NCBI RefSeq assembly: GCF_006152145.1
Contig: NZ_VDFV01000014.1
Location: 1-64,000 of the forward strand
Direction: 5' to 3'
Length of the DNA: 64,000 nt
Source: Rubellimicrobium roseum
GTDB lineage: Bacteria; Pseudomonadota; Alphaproteobacteria; Rhodobacterales; Rhodobacteraceae
The notes beneath the pieces are model-generated. The model saw nothing but the letters and a program-made list of their open reading frames with translations, ran no database searches and was not told where the DNA came from. Position 1 is the first letter of the stretch, and each line of letters opens with the position of its first letter. Made by a program: the position numbers and the translations under genes. This document shows, in pieces, positions 7,632-15,565 of the stretch.

Positions 7632-10136
7632 TTGCTGCGATTCATCATGTCCTTCCTTGGGGGCATCTTCTCGATGCTGACCTTGGGCCTTGCCATGGGC
7701 GCCGTCACGCTGGGCGCGGTGCTCTACATTTATGGCCGGGACCTGCCCTCCTACGAGACCTTGGCCCAGTACACGCCGCGCACGATCAGCCGCGTCTACA
7801 GCGCCGAGGGGCGCATCGTGGACGAGTTCGCCACCGAGCGGCGGCTGTTCACGCCCTCGGAGGAGATCCCGGACCTCGTGAAGCACGCCTTCGTCGCGGC
7901 CGAGGACCAGAACTTCTACCACCATCCGGGCTTCGACGCGCGCGCCATCGGGGCGGCGCTCTGGGAGGCGGTGCAGACGCGCGGGGAAAGCGTGCGGGGG
8001 GGCTCGGGCATCACGCAGCAGGTGATGAAGAACTTCCTTCTCGACGGGTCGAGGTCGGTGGAGCGGAAGGTGAAGGAGCTGATCCTGGCCATCCGGGTCG
8101 AGCAGGTGCTCGACAAGGAGGACATCCTCGAACTCTACCTCAACGAGATCTTCCTGGGCGAGAACTCCTACGGGGTGACGGCGGCGGCGCTGAGCTACTT
8201 CAACAAGCCGCTCTCCGCGCTGTCGCCCGGCGAGGTGGCCTATCTGGCGGCGCTGCCGCAGCGGCCGTCGAACCTGCATCCGGTGCGCAACTACGAGGAC
8301 GCCGTGGACCGGCGCAACTACGTGCTGCGCCGCATGGCCGAGGACGGGTACATCGACGCGGCCATGCTGGAGCGGGAACGGGCGGCGCCGCTGCTGACCG
8401 TGCAGTCGGGGGCCTATCCGAGCTTCCGGTCCTCGCTGCCGCCGCGCGACTACTTCACCGACGAGATCCGGCGCCAGCTTTCGGCCAACTTCGGCGAGGA
8501 GGAGTTCTTCACCGGTGGCCTGTCGGTGCGCGCGACCATGGACCCCGACCTGCAGGTGAACGCGGCGCACGCGCTCCAGCGGGCGCTGGAGAACTTCGAC
8601 CGGGGCCTGGGCAAGTGGCACGGGACGCTGGGGCAGTTGCCGCCCGAGGCGCTGGACGAGGAGGTGGCCTGGCGCGAGGCGCTGGCCGCCTTCGACGCGC
8701 CGCGCGACATCACGCTGGACGGGCGCTGGTACCCGGCGGTCGTGCTGGAGATCGGGGACGCCGAGATGCGGCTGGGCATCGAGGGCGAGCACGCCGAGGC
8801 GCCGGTCGTGCCGCGCGCGGACATCGACTGGATCCCCGGCAGCTTCGACGACAACTTCGACCGGGGCGACGTGGTGCTGGTGCGCCAGAGGAGCGGCGAG
8901 GACGGCGCGTTCGAGCGCTGGACGCTGCGGCAGGTGCCCGAGGTGCAGGGCGCCTTCATGGCCATGGACGTCAACACCGGCCGGGTGCTCGCTCTCCAGG
9001 GGGGATTCTCCTACCAGTCCTCGGTCTTCAACCGGGCGACGCAGGCGCGGCGGCAGCCGGGCTCGGCCTTCAAGCCCTTCGTCTATGCGGCGGCGCTGGA
9101 TTCGGGCTACACGCCGGCCACCATCGTCGTGGACGCCCCCATCGAGATCGACACGCCCGAGGGGCTGTGGGTGCCGCAGAACGCCAGCGGCCAGTTCTAT
9201 GGGCCGACGCCCCTGCGCACGGGGATCGAGCAGTCGCGGAACCTGATGACCATCCGCCTCGCGCAGGAGGTGGGGATGGAGACGGTCGCCGACTACGCCG
9301 AGCGCTTCGGGGTCTACGACGACATGAACCCCTTCCTGTCGAACGCGCTGGGAAGCCAGGAGACGACGCTGTTCCGCATGGTCGCGGCCTATGCGATGTT
9401 CGCCAACGGCGGCGAGCGGGTGGAGCCCACGCTGGTGGACCGGGTGCAGGACCGCTTCGGCCACACGATCTACCGCCACGACCAGCGCAACTGCGTGAAC
9501 TGCGGCGACCTCGGGCTGGCCGAGGGGCAGGCGCCGCTGATCCAGAGCGACCGCAGCCGCATCATGAACGCGGTGACGGCCTACCAGCTCACCTCGATGA
9601 TGGAAGGCGTGGTGGAGCGGGGCACGGCGGACAAGGCCATCGAGCTGCCCGTGCCCATCGCCGGCAAGACCGGGACCACCAACGAGGCCAAGGACGTGTG
9701 GTTCATCGGCTATTCGTCCAACATCGTCGCGGGCTGCTACATCGGCTACGACACGCCGCGCCCGATGGGCGGGGCCTCGGGCGGGGGCGTCTGCGCGCCG
9801 GTGTTCCAGGAGTTCATGGAGCCGGTGGTCGAGCGCTTCGGCGGGGGCGAGTTCCCGGTGCCGGGCGACTGCGTGTTCATCAAGATCGACCGCTTCTCGG
9901 GCGCGCGGCTGCCGGACGACGCGGCGGGCGAGAACGTGGTGGCGGAATGCTTCCGCGCGGGCGAGGAGCCGCTCTTCGGCGTGACCTTCGATGGCGGCTT
10001 CGAGATCGTGGGGGACCTGCCGCTGGTGGAGGAGGTGCAGGCCGCGTCGCGCAACGTCACGACATCCACGGGGGGCACCGCGACCGTGGCGCCCGAGGCG
10101 GGCTTCGGGACGCTGTCCTCGGGCGGGCTCTACTGA
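7632..10136 (+). CDS. mrcA: Penicillin-binding protein 1A (bifunctional transglycosylase/transpeptidase)
   Basis: An 834-residue class A PBP of the inner membrane. It has an N-terminal membrane anchor (about 8-34), a GT51 glycosyltransferase domain with catalytic E91 in AAEDQNFY and motif GSGITQQVMKNFLL, an OB-like insert, and a transpeptidase domain with S478-A-F-K481 and KTGTTNEAKDVW. It polymerises and crosslinks peptidoglycan. The TTG at 7632 gives MLRFIMSF, which resembles family N-termini; ATG 7647 is the alternative. A strong promoter sits just upstream. Confidence 0.95.
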   Translation: MLRFIMSFLGGIFSMLTLGLAMGAVTLGAVLYIYGRDLPSYETLAQYTPRTISRVYSAEGRIVDEFATERRLFTPSEEIPDLVKHAFVAAEDQNFYHHPGFDARAIGAALWEAVQTRGESVRGGSGITQQVMKNFLLDGSRSVERKVKELILAIRVEQVLDKEDILELYLNEIFLGENSYGVTAAALSYFNKPLSALSPGEVAYLAALPQRPSNLHPVRNYEDAVDRRNYVLRRMAEDGYIDAAMLERERAAPLLTVQSGAYPSFRSSLPPRDYFTDEIRRQLSANFGEEEFFTGGLSVRATMDPDLQVNAAHALQRALENFDRGLGKWHGTLGQLPPEALDEEVAWREALAAFDAPRDITLDGRWYPAVVLEIGDAEMRLGIEGEHAEAPVVPRADIDWIPGSFDDNFDRGDVVLVRQRSGEDGAFERWTLRQVPEVQGAFMAMDVNTGRVLALQGGFSYQSSVFNRATQARRQPGSAFKPFVYAAALDSGYTPATIVVDAPIEIDTPEGLWVPQNASGQFYGPTPLRTGIEQSRNLMTIRLAQEVGMETVADYAERFGVYDDMNPFLSNALGSQETTLFRMVAAYAMFANGGERVEPTLVDRVQDRFGHTIYRHDQRNCVNCGDLGLAEGQAPLIQSDRSRIMNAVTAYQLTSMMEGVVERGTADKAIELPVPIAGKTGTTNEAKDVWFIGYSSNIVAGCYIGYDTPRPMGGASGGGVCAPVFQEFMEPVVERFGGGEFPVPGDCVFIKIDRFSGARLPDDAAGENVVAECFRAGEEPLFGVTFDGGFEIVGDLPLVEEVQAASRNVTTSTGGTATVAPEAGFGTLSSGGLY

Positions 10137-10143
10137 GCCTGCC

Positions 10144-10178
10144 TTGCCCGGCTGCGCGGGGTTGGGTATGACCCCGCG
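10144..10178 (+). promoter_or_regulatory. Putative prfB promoter overlapping a stem-loop
   Basis: TTGCCC (10144-10149) and TATGAC (10167-10172) are 17 bases apart, 28 bases before the prfB ATG. Overlapping them, CGCGGGGT (10155-10162) and ACCCCGCG (10171-10178) form a perfect 8-base stem with an 8-base loop. The stem could instead terminate the PBP1A transcript. Confidence 0.5.
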
Positions 10179-10199
10179 GTTAGCCCCGGAGACCTTTCC

Positions 10200-11327
10200 A
10201 TGCGCACCGAGACCCAGAACATCGTCGATGCGATCCGCCAGTCGATCGACCTCGTGAGCCGCCGCATGGACCGCGAGACGGCCCGGCACCGGCTGGAGGA
10301 GTTCAACGCGCGGGTCGAGGACCCGACGCTGTGGAACGACCCGGAGGCCGCGCAGAAGCTGATGCGCGAGCGGCAGGTGCTGCAGGACAAGCTGTCGGGC
10401 GTCGAGGCGATGGAGCGGCAGCTTTCCGACAACGTCGAGCTGATCGAGATGGGCGAGGCCGAGGGCGACGACGAGATCGTGGCCGAGGCCGAGGCCAGCT
10501 TGCGCGCGCTGAAGGACGTGGCCGCCGGCAAGGAGCTGGAGGCGCTGCTCGACGGCGAGGCGGACGCCAACGACACGTTCTTGGAGATCAACGCCGGGGC
10601 GGGGGGCACGGAATCCTGCGACTGGGCGTCGATGCTCGCGCGGATGTACGTCCGCTGGGCCGAGGCGCATGGCTACAAGGTCGAGCTGCAGTCCGAGACG
10701 CCGGGCGAAGAGACGGGCATCAAGTCGGTGGCCTACAAGATCAGCGGCCACAACGCCTATGGCTGGCTCAAGAGCGAGGCGGGCGTTCACCGGCTGGTGC
10801 GGATCAGCCCCTTCGGGTCGGGCGACAAGCGGCAGACCTCGTTCGCGAGCGTGTGGGTCTATCCGGTGGTGGACGACGCCATCGAGATCGAGGTGCAGGA
10901 CAAGGACATCCGCATCGACACCTACCGGTCGTCGGGCGCGGGCGGGCAGCACGTCAACAAGACCGACTCGGCGGTGCGGATCACCCACTTCCCGACAGGC
11001 ATCGTGGTGACGTCCTCGGAGAAGTCGCAGCACCAGAACCGCGACATCGCCATGAAGGCGCTGAAGTCGCGGCTGTACCAGATGGAGCTGGACAAGCGGA
11101 ACGCGGCCATCAACGCCGCGCACGAGGCCAAGGGCGACGCGGGCTGGGGCAACCAGATCCGGTCCTACGTGCTGCAGCCCTACCAGATGGTGAAGGACCT
11201 GCGGACGGGCTTCGAGACTTCGGACACGCAGGGGGTGCTGGACGGCGACCTCGACGGGTTCATGGCGGCCACGCTGGCGCAGGACGTGGCCGGCAAGAGC
11301 CGGGCCGAGGCGCTCGCGGAAGATTGA
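10200..11327 (+). CDS. prfB: Peptide chain release factor 2
   Basis: A 375-residue RF2 that releases peptides at UGA and UAA. It has an N-terminal helical domain, the stop-codon recognition tripeptide SPF (203-205) in RISPFGSGDKRQ and the catalytic GGQ motif (248-250) in SGAGGQHVNKTDSAVR. The reading frame is continuous from ATG 10200. The in-frame UGA and +1 programmed frameshift that autoregulate E. coli prfB are therefore absent. A GGAG Shine-Dalgarno precedes the start. It is 63 bases downstream of PBP1A on the same strand. Confidence 0.96.
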   Translation: MRTETQNIVDAIRQSIDLVSRRMDRETARHRLEEFNARVEDPTLWNDPEAAQKLMRERQVLQDKLSGVEAMERQLSDNVELIEMGEAEGDDEIVAEAEASLRALKDVAAGKELEALLDGEADANDTFLEINAGAGGTESCDWASMLARMYVRWAEAHGYKVELQSETPGEETGIKSVAYKISGHNAYGWLKSEAGVHRLVRISPFGSGDKRQTSFASVWVYPVVDDAIEIEVQDKDIRIDTYRSSGAGGQHVNKTDSAVRITHFPTGIVVTSSEKSQHQNRDIAMKALKSRLYQMELDKRNAAINAAHEAKGDAGWGNQIRSYVLQPYQMVKDLRTGFETSDTQGVLDGDLDGFMAATLAQDVAGKSRAEALAED

Positions 11328-11376
11328 CGACGGCCGGACGACGCCTAGCTGCTCCTTGAACATCAAGGAGTTCGAC

Positions 11377-11577
11377 ATGAAACTTCGTCTCTCTCTCGTG
11401 CTGGGCGCCGGCGTGGTGATGCTGGCCGCGTGCCAGCCGCCGCCGCCCGCGACCACCGTGACCGTCGATCCGGTGAGCGGCGACGCCGCCTCGGTCACCA
11501 CCACCCCCGGCTCGCCGCCCGTGGCGCTCGTGCCGGGCGCGACGGGCACCGCCGCCGTGGTCGCCGGCGGGTCCTGA
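11377..11577 (+). CDS. Small lipoprotein of unknown function
   Basis: A 66-residue protein with a lipoprotein signal: MKLRLSLVLGAGVVMLAAC, with lipobox LAAC and cleavage before C19. The mature part is a low-complexity Pro/Thr/Val/Ala stretch starting CQPPPPATTVTVDP. The start has a clear AAGGAG at 11365-11370. I do not recognise a domain. It lies between prfB and a second small lipoprotein gene, all on the same strand, and a possible -35 (TTGACG) overlaps the prfB stop codon. Confidence 0.7.
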   Translation: MKLRLSLVLGAGVVMLAACQPPPPATTVTVDPVSGDAASVTTTPGSPPVALVPGATGTAAVVAGGS

Positions 11578-11637
11578 CCGCGCAGCCCGATCACGCGGGA
11601 CGTGGCGTAAGCTGTTGTCGGCAAAGCGCCCGCGCGA

Positions 11638-11664
11638 TTGACGCCTTCGTGAAGTGGCCTACCT
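11638..11664 (+). promoter_or_regulatory. Weak promoter-like element before second small lipoprotein gene
   Basis: TTGACG (11638-11643) is a good -35 match, and TACCTG follows after 16 bases as a poor -10. The start codon is at 11693. The element is suggestive only. Confidence 0.3.
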
Positions 11665-11692
11665 GACCCAAGGTAATCCAAGGAGGCACTAT

Positions 11693-11971
11693 ATGATTTC
11701 GAAGCCACTGGCCCTCGCGGCCGCCGCGCTGCTCTTCGTCGCCGCCTGCGAGGAAGGGGCCGTCCTCGGGTCGGGGACCAACACGGGCATCGGCGCGACC
11801 GATGTCGATTCGGTCGCCACGACTCCGGACGGCGTGGTCGCGGACGCGGTCAGCGCTCCCGGCGACGCGGGCGAGTGCCAGGAACTGGCGCTGCGCATCG
11901 AGGACTCGGAACAGACCGAGGTCGCCCGCCAGGCGGCCATCGAGGAACGGCAGCGGCTGGGCTGCGCCTGA
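11693..11971 (+). CDS. Small lipoprotein of unknown function
   Basis: A 92-residue protein with the lipoprotein signal MISKPLALAAAALLFVAAC (lipobox VAAC, lipidated C19). The mature part is Gly/Thr/Asp-rich and then ends in a short helical segment, LRIEDSEQTEVARQAAIEER, with two cysteines (ECQEL and the C-terminal GCA) that might form a disulfide. A strong AAGGAGG Shine-Dalgarno is at 11680-11686. No known domain is recognised. It is the second small lipoprotein gene in a row after prfB; the two differ in sequence and are not an obvious duplication. Confidence 0.72.
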   Translation: MISKPLALAAAALLFVAACEEGAVLGSGTNTGIGATDVDSVATTPDGVVADAVSAPGDAGECQELALRIEDSEQTEVARQAAIEERQRLGCA

Positions 11972-12100
11972 TCGACCTGAACGACGCGCGCCGCCGGAGC
12001 CCATCGGCTTCGGCGGCGCTGTCATGTCCGGGGATCGGCAGAAAACTCTTTGCCGGTGCCGCTGTCCGCGCGAAGCTTCCCATCAGAAAGGGAGGAGCGC

Positions 12101-12901
12101 ATGGACATCGACTACATTCCAGCCCGCAGCGAGTCCGCGCTGCCCGCGGCCTCGCCCCTGCCGGAGGTGGCACGGGTGACGCTGGCCGATCTGGGCGCGG
12201 CGCTGTGTGCAGGGGTCGCGGATTTCCGCGCCGCGCCGCGCTTCGGGCTGTTCTTCAGCGCCGTCTATGTGGTGGGCGGGTTCCTGATGGTCTGGCTGGG
12301 GGCGGGCACGGTGGTCTGGGTGCTGGCGACCTCGCTCGGGTTCCCGCTGCTGGCGCCTTTCGCGGCGGCGGGACTCTACGAGGTGAGCCGTCGGCTGGAG
12401 CGGGGAATGTCTCTGGACTGGGCGGGCGTGCTGGGCGTGGTCTGGGCCGAGCGCAACCGGCAACTGCCCTGGGCGGGCGCCATCATCGTGATCTACTTCC
12501 TGTTCTGGACCTTCCTGGCCCACATGATCTTCGCGCTGTTCATGGGGCTGTCGACGCTGACGAACATCAGCTCGTCCTGGGAGGCGCTGCTGTCGCGCGA
12601 GGGGATGGCGATGATCGCCGTGCAGTTCGGGGTGGGGGGCGTGCTGGCCTTCGTCCTCTACGCGCTGACCGTGGTGAGCCTGCCGCTGCTGCTCGACAAG
12701 GAGGTGGACTTCGTGAGCGCCATGCTCCTGAGCCTTGCCGTCGTGATGCGGAACGGGCCCGTCATGCTGGCCTGGGCCCTGCTGATCGCGGCGGCGACGC
12801 TGGTCGCGCTGGTGCCGTGGTTCCTGGGGCTGATCGTGGTGCTGCCGGTGCTCGGGCACGCGACGTGGCACCTTTATCGCCGCGCGCTGCGCGAGGCCTG
12901 A
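12101..12901 (+). CDS. DUF2189 family membrane protein
   Basis: A 266-residue integral membrane protein with about six hydrophobic segments (for example LFFSAVYVVGGFLMVWLGAG). The overall layout matches the DUF2189 family, whose function is unknown. An N-terminal cytoplasmic tail of about 50 residues precedes the first span. The start at 12101 has GGGAGGAG at 12090-12097. It ends at a strong stem-loop terminator and converges with the bactofilin gene. No enzymatic motif is visible. Confidence 0.75.
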   Translation: MDIDYIPARSESALPAASPLPEVARVTLADLGAALCAGVADFRAAPRFGLFFSAVYVVGGFLMVWLGAGTVVWVLATSLGFPLLAPFAAAGLYEVSRRLERGMSLDWAGVLGVVWAERNRQLPWAGAIIVIYFLFWTFLAHMIFALFMGLSTLTNISSSWEALLSREGMAMIAVQFGVGGVLAFVLYALTVVSLPLLLDKEVDFVSAMLLSLAVVMRNGPVMLAWALLIAAATLVALVPWFLGLIVVLPVLGHATWHLYRRALREA

Positions 12902-12909
12902 AAATGGCG

Positions 12910-12940
12910 ACGGGCGCCGCGAGGAGAGCGCGGCGCCCGT
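12910..12940. terminator. Strong stem-loop terminator between DUF2189 and bactofilin genes
   Basis: ACGGGCGCCGCG and CGCGGCGCCCGT form a perfect 12-base stem with a 7-base loop between two convergent genes. It lacks a long T-run but could end transcripts from both sides. Confidence 0.65.
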
Positions 12941-12963
12941 CCGTTGTTCCGTCCGAGCCGCGC

Positions 12964-13461
12964 TTACTGCGCGTCGCTGGGCATCGTGGGCTTGGGCAGG
13001 ACCTTGGTCGCGGCGTTCAGGGGGTCGTCCTGACGCTGGACCGAGCCCTCGAAATGGGCGCCCGATTCGATGGCGATGGTCTTGTGGATGATGTCCCCCT
13101 CGACCCGGGCGGTGGAGGTGAGGCGCACCTTGAGGCCACGCACCCGGCCGATGATGCGGCCGTTGATGACCACGTCGTCGGCCACGAGCTCGCCCTTGAC
13201 GGTCGCGCCTTCGCCCACGGTGAGCAGGTGGGCGCGGATGTCGCCTTCGACCTGGCCCTCGATCTGGACGTCGCCGGTGGTCTTGATGTTGCCCTTGATG
13301 TGCAGGTCCGCCGACAGGATCGACGCCGGGGGCTTGGCCTTCGGAGCCTGGGGCCGATAGTCCGCCGCCTGACCCACGGCCGTTCCCGTGGACGGTGCCG
13401 CCGCGGGCTGCGGCTGGGCAGCGCCGGGACCCGGCTCGTTGATCTTGGACTTAGAGAACAT
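12964..13461 (-). CDS. Bactofilin (polymer-forming cytoskeletal protein)
   Basis: A 165-residue bactofilin (DUF583). A Pro/Ala/Gln-rich N-terminal tail (about 1-45) precedes the beta-helical core (about 48-140) with typical rungs such as IKTTGDVQIEGQVEGDI and VINGRIIGRVRGLKV. A short Pro-containing tail follows. Bactofilins self-assemble into filaments without nucleotide and scaffold local cell-wall synthesis. Its start overlaps the end of the M23 peptidase gene by 11 bases, so the two are cotranscribed and probably work together. The same pairing controls cell shape in other bacteria. Confidence 0.93.
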   Translation of the reverse strand: MFSKSKINEPGPGAAQPQPAAAPSTGTAVGQAADYRPQAPKAKPPASILSADLHIKGNIKTTGDVQIEGQVEGDIRAHLLTVGEGATVKGELVADDVVINGRIIGRVRGLKVRLTSTARVEGDIIHKTIAIESGAHFEGSVQRQDDPLNAATKVLPKPTMPSDAQ

Positions 13462-14740
13462 CGTTGCCTGCTCCGATGTAGATCATGGGGTTGATGGGCG
13501 CGCCATCTTCCCGGATCTCGTAATGGAGATGGGGTCCGGTGGAGCGTCCGGAGTTGCCCATATCACCGATCCTGTCGCCGCGCGAGACCCTTTGCCCCAC
13601 CTCGACCCGGATGGCGTTCAGGTGGCCGTAGCGCGTCTCGATGCCGAAGTCGTGCTGGATCTTGATGAGCCGGCCGTAGCCCGAGGCCCAGCCGGCGAAG
13701 GTCACGACGCCGTCGGCGGTCGTGAGGACGGGGGTGCCGATGGGGCCCGCGAGGTCCACGCCTTCGTGCATCCGGCCCCAGCGCGGCCCGAAGCCCGAGG
13801 TCCAGCGGAACGAGTCCACGACCGGCACGGTGAGCGGCACGCGCTGCGTGGCGATGCGGTACAGGTTGATGCGGTCGAGCTGGTCGAGGATTTGATTCGC
13901 CCGCAGCGTGCCGTCGTCGTGGGCGGCGTCGCCCATGGTCGACATCTGGATGGGGGTGAGCGGGCCGCCCTGGCCCGCGTAGCCCTCGCGCACGCCCTCG
14001 ATCAGCTCGTCGGGGTCGAGGCCCGCGGCGCGGAACATGTTGTCGAGCGGCTCCACAGAGATCTGGAGCGCGTCCTCGAGCTGCTGGAAGATCTCGTCGT
14101 TGCGCTCTTCGTTGAGCCGCATCTCCAGGTCGAGGTCGCCGGCGAGGCGGGTGGCCTCCTGCGCCTCGCCGAAGAGGTTGTCGCGCTCGGCCGCGGTGTC
14201 GGCCAGGGCCTGGGTCACGAAATCGATGGTGCGCGCCAGCTCGGCGGGGTCGATGCCGGGGAGGTCCTCTTCGTCGAGAAGGGCGGCCAGCTCGGTCTGG
14301 GCGGCGTCGCGGTCCTCCATGGTCCGGCGGAGGGTGGCGTGGACGACCTCGAGCCCGGTCTCCAGCTCGAGCCGGGCCTCCTCGGAGTCGAGAAGCTCGG
14401 ACTGCATGGCCGAGATCTGCTGGAGCGCGGCGGCAAAGCGCTCCTGCGCGGCCGAGGCTTCGGCGGCGCGCTGGTCGCGCTCGGCCGAGAGGGCGTTCAG
14501 GCGATCCTCGTAGATCGTGCGGTCGCGCTGGGCCTGGTCGCGGTAGTTGCCCGCGCCGATCGTGTCCATGAGCAGGATCGAGGTGGCCACCACCGTCCAG
14601 GCGACGGTCGCGCCCGCCCCGGTCCAGGCGAGGAGCTGGGTCTCGGGCGTGAGGCGGACGTAGCGGGTGCCTTCGTCGGACTTGAGGAAGAGCCGGCGCT
14701 CGGGGAACTGCCGCTCGAGGGCCGCGTGCGCGCGCTGCAT
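13451..14740 (-). CDS. M23 family metallopeptidase (murein endopeptidase) with coiled coil
   Basis: A 429-residue protein beginning MQRAHAALERQFPERR. One membrane span lies at about residues 44-66, a long coiled-coil region at about 75-260, and a LytM/M23 domain at the C-terminus. Zinc-binding motifs are MHEGVDLAGPIGTPV (H and D) and GPHLHYEIRE (HxH). It should cut peptide crosslinks in peptidoglycan from the periplasm. The start lacks a good Shine-Dalgarno; TTG 14752 or an upstream start are alternatives. Overlap with bactofilin suggests that the filament positions or controls this hydrolase. Confidence 0.88.
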   Translation of the reverse strand: MQRAHAALERQFPERRLFLKSDEGTRYVRLTPETQLLAWTGAGATVAWTVVATSILLMDTIGAGNYRDQAQRDRTIYEDRLNALSAERDQRAAEASAAQERFAAALQQISAMQSELLDSEEARLELETGLEVVHATLRRTMEDRDAAQTELAALLDEEDLPGIDPAELARTIDFVTQALADTAAERDNLFGEAQEATRLAGDLDLEMRLNEERNDEIFQQLEDALQISVEPLDNMFRAAGLDPDELIEGVREGYAGQGGPLTPIQMSTMGDAAHDDGTLRANQILDQLDRINLYRIATQRVPLTVPVVDSFRWTSGFGPRWGRMHEGVDLAGPIGTPVLTTADGVVTFAGWASGYGRLIKIQHDFGIETRYGHLNAIRVEVGQRVSRGDRIGDMGNSGRSTGPHLHYEIREDGAPINPMIYIGAGNDVL

Positions 14741-14995
14741 CAGTGAGGTCAAGGTTTCGCCCCGTCTTGCCGGGCCTTTGCGGCCCACTGTCCCAGGCCA
14801 AGCGCTAGCGAGGGGTCCCCCGGGCCGCAACCGCCCAAGAGCGAAGCGAACGGCCGCAGGGCGCCCCGGCGGCCGTAATGGGCGAGAATTTGCCGAGAAA
14901 ATACGGCCTAAAGATGTCTTTCCGCCTAATTGTGTCCGTATTGTGGCGAATGACCGGATGATCTTGACGCCGAAAGGGCGGCGCGACGATCCGAC

Positions 14996-15472
14996 TCAGG
15001 CTGTGGCCGCGAGGCCCTCCACGGCCTTGGCGACGGCTTCGGCGTGGCCCTTCACGCGGGACACCTTCCAGGTCTGGGCCACCTTTCCGTCCGCGTCGAT
15101 CAGGACCGTGGTGCGGATGAGGCCGGTGTAGGTCTTGCCGTACATCGACTTCTCGCCCCAGGCGCCATAGGCGCGGATGACCTCGCCGGATTCGTCCGCG
15201 AGGAGGGGGATGCCGAGGCCCGCCTTGGCCACGAACCTGTCCTTGGCGGCGACGCCGCCGCCCGAGACGCCGAAGACGGCGGCGCCCGCCGATTCGAGGC
15301 GGGGAGCGAGGGCGGTGAAGTCCTGCGCTTCGGTGGTGCAGCCCGGCGTGTCGTCGGCGGGGTAGAAGAACAGCACCACGGCGCGACCGCGCAGCGCGGA
15401 AAGTGTGACGGTGCCGCCGCCGTCGCGGGGCAGGGTGAAGTCGGGGGCGTCCTGGCCGATCTGAAGGGTCAT
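14996..15472 (-). CDS. bcp: Thioredoxin-dependent peroxiredoxin, Bcp type (1-Cys)
   Basis: A 158-residue AhpC/TSA-fold peroxidase that reduces hydroperoxides. The peroxidatic C45 lies in PADDTPGCTTEA. Position 50, where E. coli Bcp has its resolving cysteine, is Q, so this copy works as a 1-Cys enzyme needing an external thiol. The start at 15472 has a weak GAGAAG upstream. It stands alone between the M23 gene and the divergent AsmA-like gene. Confidence 0.9.
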   Translation of the reverse strand: MTLQIGQDAPDFTLPRDGGGTVTLSALRGRAVVLFFYPADDTPGCTTEAQDFTALAPRLESAGAAVFGVSGGGVAAKDRFVAKAGLGIPLLADESGEVIRAYGAWGEKSMYGKTYTGLIRTTVLIDADGKVAQTWKVSRVKGHAEAVAKAVEGLAATA

Positions 15473-15565
15473 GCCGGTCTTCTCGCGCAGCCGTGACCCT
15501 TGGGAAAGGGTTTGTAGAACGTCGCGGCTTCCGTTCGCGAGGCCGTGGCGCGATGATGACACCCG

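Noticed and set aside
10200-10350. Possible programmed frameshift in prfB
   Set aside because: The frame is uninterrupted from the start codon, so no in-frame UGA needs bypassing.
7593-11708. An open frame of about 1371 codons on the minus strand opposite PBP1A and prfB
   Set aside because: Composition is Arg/His/Leu/Val-biased with no domain, and it mirrors two strongly supported plus-strand genes.
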